A model generated the notes under the pieces. It was not told where the DNA came from, made no database searches, and saw nothing but the letters and a program-made list of their open reading frames with translations. A stretch of 64,000 nt of DNA from a virus: positions 267,655 through 331,654 of the IMG/VR virus record IMGVR_UViG_3300023174_000039; one strand, 5' to 3'. Positions 1-7,339 of this stretch are shown here, piece after piece. Numbering within the stretch: the stretch's first letter is position 1; the number at the start of each line of letters is the position of its first letter. The position numbers and the translations under genes are program-made.

Positions 1-606
1 CAGTGTGGGCCACCATTCCCAAAATGCATCTACGTAAGGGTTAGCAGTCCGATTAGGAATAGGTCTGCGATCACCACTGAAATGTTCAGGTGCATTATGA
101 GGGCGACTGGTGGGGTAAGCCCCAAGTCTTTCCATTTCATCTTGCCAGCTTGAACTAAACTGGGGTGAGCAATAACTACATTTAAGATTACAAGCGTGAT
201 TAAAATTAACTTCCACATAACTGGGGATAATATCATCTTCGTTTCCCGTGCTGTTACGAATTTTTTCTAGATCCACAGCGGCCCAAGGTTCACCTGAACG
301 ATAGTGCCGATCACTCAGCTTGCCTAGATTTTCCATGTTCCAACAGTACTGACATTCACTGGGTTTTTCACCAGACAACATCATTTTTCTTTGTGCTTTT
401 TTATGATCAGTATTGTGCAAGCCACCTGGACGTTTTATATCTTCTGGGCTGATGCGATGCAGTGGAGGATGGTAGCAAGAATTGTTTAGTCCTGTTGGCA
501 AGTGAAAACTAACTTGTTTCCACTTGGCCAGACACAGCGCCGGGCCAAGTTCTTGTTGCATCTGCTCGGCAGAGCTCATAAACCCGCTTTGATCACCTTT
601 GCTCAT
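1..606 (-). CDS. Radical SAM protein, N-terminal part (cut by window edge)
   Basis: The reading frame opens at an ATG at 606-604 and stays open for 202 codons to the window edge, so the C-terminus is missing. Residues 139-146 read CNLKCSYC, the CX3CX2C motif that binds the 4Fe-4S cluster of radical SAM enzymes; an earlier CxxC pair lies at 85-88. The layout, with about 130 residues before the cluster motif including a CQYCW segment, resembles the 'twitch-domain' radical SAM proteins found in aquatic phages (from memory). The start ATG overlaps the TAA stop of the upstream gene (TAATG), so translation is probably coupled. Substrate is unknown; the glycosyltransferase neighbours suggest a modification pathway, which is inference. 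Confidence 0.8.
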   Translation of the reverse strand, partial: MSKGDQSGFMSSAEQMQQELGPALCLAKWKQVSFHLPTGLNNSCYHPPLHRISPEDIKRPGGLHNTDHKKAQRKMMLSGEKPSECQYCWNMENLGKLSDRHYRSGEPWAAVDLEKIRNSTGNEDDIIPSYVEVNFNHACNLKCSYCSPQFSSSWQDEMERLGAYPTSRPHNAPEHFSGDRRPIPNRTANPYVDAFWEWWPTL

Positions 607-1538
607 TACCAACCTTCTTGCTTGCGTATGACATCAATCTCACGTGTCATAGCACCTTGGTTGTGCCAATTGCTACGATAATGGCGTTTGAAAAATGCGC
701 TTTGCTCTTGTTCCAAAATAGCCATGGGCAAATCTAACTGAGTTCCTAAATCAACACCCAGTTGGTTGCTGAGTAATCGCGGTTGGCTGTCTTTAACTGT
801 GAGCCATAATTCAGATAATGCATCAAACCATTGCACCTGTTTGTGATCCCAATTGGTAAGCATGGTCATGTATGTGCCTTGTCGTGCGCCAGCAATGGCC
901 CATTCACCGTGGTCAACATCTGTACCCACATTATGCCAGATGGTCAAGTTCTCTAGGTTTTTCTTGTGTGCTTGTTCTTTGAAGTCTTCCACTGTGGGCT
1001 TGGCGCCTTTGTTCAGACACATCTTTACACCCTCACGGAAGCCGGCACGCCAAGCATGAAATGCATCACCGTTGGGATAAGTTGTTGAGTAGCAGTCGTA
1101 CATGGGCCAGTACAAGGGATCAAAACAAAACTCTACTTCAGTTTCTGTACGGCCGTCTGTGGCTTCGTGTGTGCGCATGTTCATTACAAATTCTTGTGTC
1201 CACGAACTTAGACCTCCGTTGCCATACATGAGTCCATTGACGTGATTACGGGCTCTCCAGCGGAACACTGCTTTTTCATACTCTGCAGTGGGAAATGACA
1301 GTGTTTGATTAAAGAACTCTGGGTCAGGCATGTTGTCGCCATCAATGAGAATAAAGCGTTCAGTATCAGACGCTTCGGCAGCTGCCTTGTGTGCGGCATC
1401 ACTTCCTTTGACCCCATCCACACGCTTGGCCCAAGGTACCATGTTGCGTATCTTGACCCAAAATTCTTCTTTCTGTGGTTCGTCGTAGGTTAGATAAATG
1501 CAGTCTAGATCTGCTACATCAATTTGATTCAAAGCCAT
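606..1538 (-). CDS. Glycosyltransferase-like protein
   Basis: 310 residues. The N-terminal half has a GT-A-like layout: a beta strand (DCIYLTYDE), then a WAKRVDGVKG segment, then FILIDGDN around residues 62-69, which looks like a hydrophobic strand followed by a metal-binding DxD-type motif. Related uncharacterised proteins occur in T4-like phages of aquatic bacteria (from memory). It could transfer a sugar to DNA, a virion protein or a host glycan; the sequence does not say which. The start overlaps the upstream small gene by 20 nt and the stop overlaps the next ATG by one base, placing it firmly in the 3736-to-1 operon. Confidence 0.6.
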   Translation of the reverse strand: MALNQIDVADLDCIYLTYDEPQKEEFWVKIRNMVPWAKRVDGVKGSDAAHKAAAEASDTERFILIDGDNMPDPEFFNQTLSFPTAEYEKAVFRWRARNHVNGLMYGNGGLSSWTQEFVMNMRTHEATDGRTETEVEFCFDPLYWPMYDCYSTTYPNGDAFHAWRAGFREGVKMCLNKGAKPTVEDFKEQAHKKNLENLTIWHNVGTDVDHGEWAIAGARQGTYMTMLTNWDHKQVQWFDALSELWLTVKDSQPRLLSNQLGVDLGTQLDLPMAILEQEQSAFFKRHYRSNWHNQGAMTREIDVIRKQEGW

Positions 1539-1860
1539 GTGTTTGTTTACTCCATCGTTGGTGCGTATCAGATTCGGAAACTACAATGCTAACATCACGG
1601 GGATGACATGGTGTTCCTGTTTCTGTAGGTTTTAATTTACTAATAATATTTTCTGTAAGTTCATACAGTTTTCCTTTGTGTACTCTCACATTTGCAGGGT
1701 TTCGACTGTATGTTTCGTGGTCAATTTCTATGTATGTACCTGGCAAATCTTCCATGCTATAGAATAACGGAATTCCTTGTTGGTCGTAGTACAATCTATA
1801 AAAAATGTCATAGACTTTGGGAGTATCTGTTAGAATTTTCCAGAACTCTTCATCTGTCAT
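1519..1860 (-). CDS. Conserved small protein of unknown function
   Basis: 113 residues, no signal peptide or membrane segment visible. The N-terminus is rich in aromatic residues (FYRLYYDQQG, PLFYSMEDLPG) and a YIEIDHETY segment follows. I do not recognise a domain, but proteins with the same opening occur in aquatic T4-like phages next to glycosyltransferase-like genes (from memory). It overlaps the upstream gene by 11 nt and the downstream gene by 20 nt, so it is translated as part of the accessory operon and may be a partner of the enzymes around it. Confidence 0.65.
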   Translation of the reverse strand: MTDEEFWKILTDTPKVYDIFYRLYYDQQGIPLFYSMEDLPGTYIEIDHETYSRNPANVRVHKGKLYELTENIISKLKPTETGTPCHPRDVSIVVSESDTHQRWSKQTHGFESN

Positions 1861-2638
1861 TGGTCCACTCCTTGACTCTGTAATGCAAGGCTCCCCATTG
1901 TACTATGGTGTTGATCTTGGCTATGTAGTTGTGGTATTCAAACACAAACTCATCAAGCCAGGCCTCTGTACGACTGCCGGCATGTTGTTGCTTCATGTGG
2001 GTAATCTGTGGGTAACTGGCAAATGGCATGGTACATCGTTCTGCGCCAATGATATTGGCAGCCATAGCATACACTAGATCCGTGCTTGGAATGTCTTCGG
2101 GGAACTTCAATAACTTCCGATATTCTTCCCAGTTTTCAAATATCTTGCGTACTGTATCAAAAAATTCCTTGGCTGTTTCACTGAGTCTCCAGTATGTGAT
2201 AGCATTGTACACATCTGGAAGGTCGTTGGCATCAAATACTTTGCGATAGTATCTGCTGGCGGCCTGTTGGTTTTTCCAATCTCTGCAACCAGTTGATACC
2301 ACTAGATCACGATTGCGTAACAGAGTCCACCAGTGATCAATAGGGCTAGTAATCATCATGTCTGCTTCCAGCTTGATTGTTTCTCTAAACGGTGTTGCAC
2401 GAAACACTTGCCAGTCGTTGGCCCAGGGGTTTTCTAAATCCAACGGATAAGGAAACTCACGCACATAGTCAAACAGCGGCGGATTTGATGCATCTGTAGC
2501 ATTGGTCAGCAAACAGATTTGCGCATCAGGATGCCAGTATTTGATGGTCTTGGCCAGTGTTTCGGCACAACTCACATAGTTTGTGCCGGGTATGTTAATT
2601 GCTACTATTAGGTAGCCTTGTTCGGCGATCGGTTTCAA
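1850..2638 (-). CDS. GT-A-like glycosyltransferase, paralogue with EAD motif
   Basis: 262 residues. It opens with a strand (YLIVAINIPG), has LLTN near 43-46 and a KLEAD segment at 89-93, the position where GT8-type glycosyltransferases carry their metal-binding D-x-D. Here the first residue is glutamate instead of aspartate. The architecture parallels the next upstream gene, which has a regular LDAD, so the two look like distant paralogues. Its start lies 44 nt inside the upstream gene; no later Met fits without losing the first strand, so the overlap seems real. Substrate unknown. Confidence 0.65.
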   Translation of the reverse strand: MKPIAEQGYLIVAINIPGTNYVSCAETLAKTIKYWHPDAQICLLTNATDASNPPLFDYVREFPYPLDLENPWANDWQVFRATPFRETIKLEADMMITSPIDHWWTLLRNRDLVVSTGCRDWKNQQAASRYYRKVFDANDLPDVYNAITYWRLSETAKEFFDTVRKIFENWEEYRKLLKFPEDIPSTDLVYAMAANIIGAERCTMPFASYPQITHMKQQHAGSRTEAWLDEFVFEYHNYIAKINTIVQWGALHYRVKEWTNDR

Positions 2639-3434
2639 CGATGTCTCCTAGATGTTTTTTGCCCATGGCATGGAAATCCAAGCCTTCGAAGCTCATGTGT
2701 TTGAGCTTCTGGTCACTGTCTGTGTATTCTATTGCGTATGAATCACTGTTGAGATGTTTCAAGTGTCTGCTTAATCGTGTGTTGGGCATGACGCTGGGCA
2801 AGGCCCAGGGTATTTCGTCTACCTTCATTGTATGTCCACTCACAATGCCCAGTGCAATACTTAATGCAAAGTCGTTGCGATAGGTAGCACGATCAATGTT
2901 GTACAAGTCTCTATAATGCTGCCAGTTGTCTCGCACCATTTGCATGCAATCAAATATATATTGTGCAGTATTGCTCTTACGGAACATCATCACTGTGGCC
3001 CACCACATGGGTATGTTGTATTGTCCAAACATGTTTAGTCCACGCATGTCTGTTTGTCCAGCAAGGTCAAATGCTTGTCTATGGCACATGAAGTCTTGCT
3101 GTGCGTTTAGTAATTGTTTTAGATTGTTACTGGCCACAACATAGTCAGCATCCAGCACAATAGTTTGATCATACGGGGTCAAACTGTATGCGTCAACACG
3201 CCCGGCATTGTGCCAAGTCACTGTTTTGTCATAATCTTCAAAGTAGCGAGTACCGCCTGATTCAGCATCAGCGCGGATCACACGGTCAAATGCTGTGCCA
3301 GTGTATTCAATATTGGTCACTACACTAACAGGTAGATTCAAATGTCGACGTACATTGCCAGCACTCCATTCAGCCATGGCCAAGTAGTCTGTTTCTTCGT
3401 TGTTGAAGGCAAAGATTAGCACACCTGCGGTCAT
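2595..3434 (-). CDS. GT-A-like glycosyltransferase
   Basis: 279 residues. N-terminal strand GVLIFAFNNEETDY, a SVVTNIEY strand and a clear TIVLDADYVV motif at 91-100, the D-x-D signature that binds the nucleotide-sugar metal in GT8-like enzymes. A WATVMMF segment near the middle matches the acceptor-side strand of such folds. It overlaps the upstream 101-aa gene by ATGA (4 nt). Likely transfers a sugar from a nucleotide donor to an unknown acceptor. The family assignment rests on motif and layout only. Confidence 0.7.
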   Translation of the reverse strand: MTAGVLIFAFNNEETDYLAMAEWSAGNVRRHLNLPVSVVTNIEYTGTAFDRVIRADAESGGTRYFEDYDKTVTWHNAGRVDAYSLTPYDQTIVLDADYVVASNNLKQLLNAQQDFMCHRQAFDLAGQTDMRGLNMFGQYNIPMWWATVMMFRKSNTAQYIFDCMQMVRDNWQHYRDLYNIDRATYRNDFALSIALGIVSGHTMKVDEIPWALPSVMPNTRLSRHLKHLNSDSYAIEYTDSDQKLKHMSFEGLDFHAMGKKHLGDIVETDRRTRLPNSSN

Positions 3435-3736
3435 CGTTGCTTTCTTAATTCTTCATGCTCTGCAAGCCATCCGTTCATTTGCTCTTGCCATCGTTGCTGT
3501 GCTGCCAGTTCAAGTTCTCTAACATCAACCTTTACTGGAGTTTCGTACAAGTCTAGCAACACTGCTGTGTCATCAGGGCACACAGCTAGCACGGCCAATA
3601 GTTCAGCACCTGCTCTCCACATACCACCTGCATAAGCAAACAACATGCGAGCTTCGTATTTTTCTTTTAGTACACGTTTTGCGGCAACGTGATCAAACCT
3701 TGCTCGTGCGTGAGCAACTAATTCATTGGTATCCAT
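3431..3736 (-). CDS. Conserved small protein, first gene of the accessory operon
   Basis: 101 residues, predicted mostly helical with an alanine-rich middle (GGMWRAGAELLAVLAV) and a charged tail. Similar short proteins occur in T4-like phages of aquatic bacteria (from memory); no function known. The ATG has no Shine-Dalgarno sequence, but a good sigma-70-like promoter ends six bases before it, so the transcript is probably leaderless. The stop overlaps the ATG of the following glycosyltransferase (ATGA). Confidence 0.65.
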   Translation of the reverse strand: MDTNELVAHARARFDHVAAKRVLKEKYEARMLFAYAGGMWRAGAELLAVLAVCPDDTAVLLDLYETPVKVDVRELELAAQQRWQEQMNGWLAEHEELRKQR

Positions 3737-3742
3737 AGTGAT

Positions 3743-3771
3743 AGTATACGCTGGTTTTAGATAAAAGTAAA
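3743..3771 (-). promoter_or_regulatory. Sigma-70-like promoter for the 3736-to-1 operon
   Basis: On the minus strand TTTACT (3771-3766), a 17-nt spacer and TATACT (3748-3743) are followed by six bases and the ATG at 3736. The predicted start of transcription falls on or next to the ATG. It lies immediately after the terminator of the baseplate block, so the accessory operon seems separately controlled. Confidence 0.5.
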
Positions 3772-3789
3772 GGGCCCAACGGCCCTTTT
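3769..3789 (-). terminator. Rho-independent terminator ending the baseplate/fibre block
   Basis: A perfect 8-bp stem (AAAGGGCC / GGCCCTTT) with a CAAC/GTTG four-base loop. Read on the minus strand it follows the stop at 3807 and continues into TTTACTTTT. It separates the structural block from the accessory operon. Confidence 0.8.
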
Positions 3790-3806
3790 GGTAAACAAGT
3801 TTGCTA

Positions 3807-4781
3807 TTAAGCGAACGTTGCTGCCACAGTTGGAGTTCCCCAGGCGGCTGTGGTTAGATATGTTGAACTTGGTGGGTAATATGTAACAATAGTACATGGT
3901 GCTGTTCCTGGTGTTGCACTAGTTGGGGCTGAGCCACCAGAAATTGGGTCACCTTCAGGATTTACCCAGGTTGTTGAGATTACCAATGTATCAGAACTTG
4001 CACCTTTGGCCAATGTGTGTTGGATATAGTTAGCAGTGTATGGTGCAGTGGCTGAGAACTGTTTGTAAACAATGGTTGCGGCAGCACCAGCAGTTAATGA
4101 ATACCAGCCAGTGGTAGTGGCCAGTGTATTAGGCGTACCTGTTCCACCAATTTTGGTTGTTCCTGTGTAGCTGGTAGAGGCAATGGTTTGTGCCGCACCG
4201 TTTACACGTCCAGAAATCCAAATTGCACCACACAGTGTGTTGGCCAAGTTATTCCATTCAGGATCACCTGTTTGTCCAGTAGAACTCTTTGCCACTTGAA
4301 TTTTAACAAGTCCGCCAGCATTAAAGAAATATCTTGCGGCAGCAGCACTGGCAAATGTCACAGTGTTTGTAAATGTCATTGTCCAAGCACCGGCAGTTTT
4401 ACCACCTGTGTTAGAGTTAGTACCAGTCCAGCCAGTGAACTGCGAACCACTCGCGGCTGCGTTTCCACGATTGGTAGTCAATGTAGTCAAGTCAGTGTTT
4501 AGTGCTGCCAAAATATTAATGATGTTACCAGCAGTTGGTGCGGTTCTAGCAGTGATTGCTGTGCCTTGATGGCTTCCCATTGAACTAATGGTGTTGACCA
4601 AACTAGCCCACTGTGTAGCAGTAACAGTGTTTGTAGCGGCCACAGTACCCAATGCTGATTGTCCGTACCCTGCATCAGTTGACCCAGTTGCCCATATGCT
4701 ATTGACGTTGGCACCGGCCGTGTCATTAGCAAACCCATTGTAGTCCGTTGCTACAATTAAACTACCGCTTGAATATGTCAT
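3807..4781 (-). CDS. Virion structural protein, Thr/Ala/Gly-rich
   Basis: 324 residues of low-complexity, beta-prone sequence rich in T, A, G, S and N. The N-terminus (SSGSLIVATDYNGF) and a QWASLVNTISSMGSHQG segment near residues 57-73 resemble a structural protein family found in aquatic T4-like phages (from memory). No enzyme motif. It is the last gene of the minus-strand structural block, in front of a strong terminator, and has a good Shine-Dalgarno (AGGATAA) plus its own late-type box TATAAATT 15 nt upstream of the ATG. Probably a fibre or fibre-associated protein (inference from position and composition). Confidence 0.65.
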   Translation of the reverse strand: MTYSSGSLIVATDYNGFANDTAGANVNSIWATGSTDAGYGQSALGTVAATNTVTATQWASLVNTISSMGSHQGTAITARTAPTAGNIINILAALNTDLTTLTTNRGNAAASGSQFTGWTGTNSNTGGKTAGAWTMTFTNTVTFASAAAARYFFNAGGLVKIQVAKSSTGQTGDPEWNNLANTLCGAIWISGRVNGAAQTIASTSYTGTTKIGGTGTPNTLATTTGWYSLTAGAAATIVYKQFSATAPYTANYIQHTLAKGASSDTLVISTTWVNPEGDPISGGSAPTSATPGTAPCTIVTYYPPSSTYLTTAAWGTPTVAATFA

Positions 4782-4794
4782 GCTATTATCCTAA

Positions 4795-6537
4795 TTAATT
4801 TATACTTACAATGGCTTCCACTGTGCCTAGATCAACTGTTGATTTATCTACTAATGATCTACCAATTACGTTAAATGGGGTTGGTTCTCCGGGTAGTGCG
4901 GCACGGGCTACACCATTTCCGGCACTGACCAAGCGGTCACCTTTAGTAATTTGTCCTACAACCTTAACTGGTACACGCCCAGTCATTGCAACTGGCGGGT
5001 GTGTATCGTTCTGACCGGCACCACCATTCATAGTAAAAGCTGGTCTTGTACTTATCACTCCGAACACATTTTCGCTTAAATCTGTACGAGATCTAGTAAT
5101 TTCTTTGGCTCCACCAAGTTCAACCACGGTTCCTGGGTCCATAACTTCGTCTGCTTCAAATCGTTCTGCAACGTCAGCGTATAGTGCAGTGGTCGCAGTA
5201 GCAAACACTTGGTTAAAGTAGTTGGAACTTGATCCAATGTTACCCACAGCGTTTGATCCTGATTTGGCAATGCTTTGAGTGGTCAATGTTGAAACAGTAA
5301 TACCTGTACCAGAAACTACCATGACATTTGATGTGCCACCAATATTAAAGTTGATGTTACCGCCACTTGCACCAACGTTGGCTTCTGAAGTACCATTTGA
5401 AATCTTTGTTACTGAAACGGCTGCACTAATACCAGTCAATTGAGATCCGTTACCAACAAAATATATGGCATCAATGTTACCTGAACTTGTGATATTACCG
5501 GTTGAACTAATCAATCCAGATGTACGTAAATTCCCGCCTTGAACGTTGGCAGTAGCACTGATATTTGTGCCTTGAACCAATGCACCTGAAATAACATTGC
5601 CGCCTGTGACGTTGCCTGTAGCAGTGACCAAGCCTACTGTACGCAAGTTTCCGCCATCAATGTTACCTGTTGAGCTAACACTAGCTGTTTGGAAAGAGCC
5701 TGCAGTAATAATATTTCCGCCGGTGATGTTGCCAGTGGCTGTTATAGTACCACCAGTACCTAAATTACCACCAATGATTGATCCAGTAACAATTGCAGTA
5801 CCACCTGATAACAAGTTACCACCGGTGATGTTACCTGAACTAGTTAGATATCCGTTGACATTCGCACCAGTTGATGTTACTGTAACAGAGGTAGCACCGC
5901 CTGCAGTGAGCGTGATATTTCCGCCATTGGTAACATTACCAGCTAGTGTACTAGAAGCACTCTTGGTAACTGTGATACCTGGATAGATTGTTGGAAAATT
6001 TGTGTTTGTAGGAGCAGCTGGAGTAAATGCACTATCAACACTGACAATGGCAATTTGCTGATTGTTTACATACAGGCTGGTAATAAAGTGTGGCGAACCG
6101 CCTGAGTCGTTGACTGTGCCTGGAATAGCACCTGCAGTACCCTCACTGCTGGTATATGCAGGACCAACTACAATAAAACTAGAACCAGTGTATACTTTTA
6201 ATTGTTGGTTTGTTGTATCGTACCATAAGTCGCCAGTGACATTTGATGTAGGTTGTGTGCTACTGGCAGTGGCAGCACTAATAGTTTTAAAGATAGAACC
6301 GTTGTAGACTTTTAACAAGTTATTGGTTTTATCCCACCACAGTTGTCCAGTTAACGGTGCGCCAGGGGCTGTGGTATTGGATCCATTTTCCAGCAAGTGG
6401 ATAAAGTTTTCGTCTAAAAATTCACCATAGCCAGCGTAGTTCTTACCTACCAGCGTCATGCTACTAGATGAATTGATTGTGCCGTCTGGTATTGTTGCAA
6501 AAACTGCACCATCAGTAAGATTAATTGTATATGCCAT
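4795..6537 (-). CDS. Tail fibre-like protein with beta-repeat shaft
   Basis: 580 residues. The N-terminal third has two beads with GQLWWD and GDLWYD motifs (around residues 64 and 101), each followed by LKVYNG or LKVYTG. Residues about 196-370 are a run of short repeats with TGNITGGN-like cores, consistent with a beta-helix or beta-prism shaft. The last 125 residues (from YADVAERFEADEV) form a distinct globular end, recalling the C-terminal domains that follow fibre shafts and may help trimerisation; resemblance to the phage G2 peptidase/chaperone type is suspected but catalytic residues were not identified. A late box TATAAATA lies 25 nt upstream and AGGA precedes the ATG. Confidence 0.7.
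   Translation of the reverse strand: MAYTINLTDGAVFATIPDGTINSSSSMTLVGKNYAGYGEFLDENFIHLLENGSNTTAPGAPLTGQLWWDKTNNLLKVYNGSIFKTISAATASSTQPTSNVTGDLWYDTTNQQLKVYTGSSFIVVGPAYTSSEGTAGAIPGTVNDSGGSPHFITSLYVNNQQIAIVSVDSAFTPAAPTNTNFPTIYPGITVTKSASSTLAGNVTNGGNITLTAGGATSVTVTSTGANVNGYLTSSGNITGGNLLSGGTAIVTGSIIGGNLGTGGTITATGNITGGNIITAGSFQTASVSSTGNIDGGNLRTVGLVTATGNVTGGNVISGALVQGTNISATANVQGGNLRTSGLISSTGNITSSGNIDAIYFVGNGSQLTGISAAVSVTKISNGTSEANVGASGGNINFNIGGTSNVMVVSGTGITVSTLTTQSIAKSGSNAVGNIGSSSNYFNQVFATATTALYADVAERFEADEVMDPGTVVELGGAKEITRSRTDLSENVFGVISTRPAFTMNGGAGQNDTHPPVAMTGRVPVKVVGQITKGDRLVSAGNGVARAALPGEPTPFNVIGRSLVDKSTVDLGTVEAIVSIN
4797..4804 (-). promoter_or_regulatory. Late-type promoter box TATAAATT
   Basis: Seven of eight match to the T4 late consensus TATAAATA, 15 nt upstream of the ATG at 4781 with an AGGA Shine-Dalgarno in between. 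Confidence 0.4.
5430..5950 (-). repeat. Short in-frame repeats of the fibre shaft
   Basis: About nine imperfect copies of a 17-20 residue unit, each with a core such as TGNITGGN or TGNVTGGN followed by a small hydrophobic strand. The pattern is that of a repetitive beta-structured shaft; copy number could vary by slippage or recombination. Confidence 0.6.
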
Positions 6538-6562
6538 GTCAGTTACCTGTTCCTGTTTTCAA

Positions 6563-6570
6563 TATTTATA
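6563..6570 (-). promoter_or_regulatory. Late promoter TATAAATA
   Basis: Exact T4 late consensus, 25 nt upstream of the fibre gene start at 6537. The box contains the TAA stop of the upstream 201-aa gene (6568-6566). Confidence 0.7.
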
Positions 6571-7171
6571 CAGCATTAATATTGCTTAATGTCTGTATAC
6601 GTAATGTATAATCAATTTGAATCTGTCGATTCAAACTTTTTTGCACTGGATGGAAGATCACATGCGTGATCAAACGTAGGTTATCTGCGCTTCCGTTCCA
6701 GGCTTTTAGTCCCAATTCGTCAAATACATATTCGCCATTGTAATTTGTTGAATTATCAAATGCTTGTTGTTCTGGCGGCTCGCCGTAGTCTAGCAAACAA
6801 CTTACCAAAATGTCTGTATAAACATTTCCAGATGTATGTAACACTGTCATTTTGTTGTTTTCTGGATCAGTATCTGCTGCCGAATTGTCGTTTATTACCT
6901 TGGCATAGGTTTGATTGTACAAGTCAGCATTTTGACCTGTTGTGTTTGGGGGCAAATATGTAATAACGCCCGTAGGGTCTACACTAGATCCACCGTTGCC
7001 AAACGCCATTTGATAGATATACCCGGTGTTACGATCAGCCAGAGTCTGGGCCATTGCAATTGAAATATTTTCGTAATGAATAGCATTATGATCATCATAA
7101 AAGATCTCACCACTTTTTGGGTCGTGTATCTTGACATGTCCTGTAATCTTGGCAAGTCCTGAAGTTATCAT
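6566..7171 (-). CDS. Putative virion structural protein
   Basis: 201 residues. The N-terminal segment reads ITGHVKIHDPKSGEIFYDDH and a MAFGNGGSSVDPTG motif follows near residues 55-68. Proteins of this kind sit in the tail/fibre region of aquatic T4-like phages (from memory); role not known. The N-terminus and the 50-aa product encoded just upstream both carry an '(I/V)xDPxT/S' strand, which suggests related small beta modules. Its ATG overlaps the TGA of the small gene (ATGA). Confidence 0.6.
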   Translation of the reverse strand: MITSGLAKITGHVKIHDPKSGEIFYDDHNAIHYENISIAMAQTLADRNTGYIYQMAFGNGGSSVDPTGVITYLPPNTTGQNADLYNQTYAKVINDNSAADTDPENNKMTVLHTSGNVYTDILVSCLLDYGEPPEQQAFDNSTNYNGEYVFDELGLKAWNGSADNLRLITHVIFHPVQKSLNRQIQIDYTLRIQTLSNINAV

Positions 7172-7320
7172 CCTCGTCCCTCCACAATGGTTTTTTGTGT
7201 AGTTGGGTCGCTGATTCTAAAATGGGCTTGTACGCTGATTGTGCCCATTTCGTTTGGGCGGCGGGGCCGGGCCGGCTGTGGAGCGGGTGTTGCGGGCTTG
7301 TTGTGCGTTGTATTTGACAT
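7168..7320 (-). CDS. Small conserved virion-block protein (50 aa)
   Basis: A 50-codon frame from ATG at 7320-7318 to TGA at 7170-7168, which overlaps the next ATG. The N-terminal half is a Pro/Ala/Arg-rich tail (PAPQPARPRRPNE) and the C-terminal half reads GTISVQAHFRISDPTTQK, then EGRG. The overlap with the next gene and the repeated DP-strand motif argue that it is real despite its size. It lacks a Shine-Dalgarno; a GATAAATA box ends seven bases before the ATG. Confidence 0.6.
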   Translation of the reverse strand: MSNTTHNKPATPAPQPARPRRPNEMGTISVQAHFRISDPTTQKTIVEGRG

Positions 7321-7327
7321 GGTCTTT

Positions 7328-7335
7328 TATTTATC
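7328..7335 (-). promoter_or_regulatory. Late-type promoter box GATAAATA
   Basis: Seven of eight match to the late consensus, ending seven bases before the ATG of the 50-aa gene. Predicted start of transcription is at or just inside the ATG. Confidence 0.45.
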
Positions 7336-7339
7336 CGTG

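Noticed and set aside
30-236. 68-aa hydrophobic frame on the minus strand at the left edge, resembling a small membrane protein
   Set aside because: It is a different frame within the radical SAM gene, whose frame is open through the edge and carries the CX3CX2C motif.
5597-5986. 129-aa Pro-rich open frame on the plus strand opposite the fibre gene
   Set aside because: Mirror of the TGNITGGN repeat codons; no supporting context.
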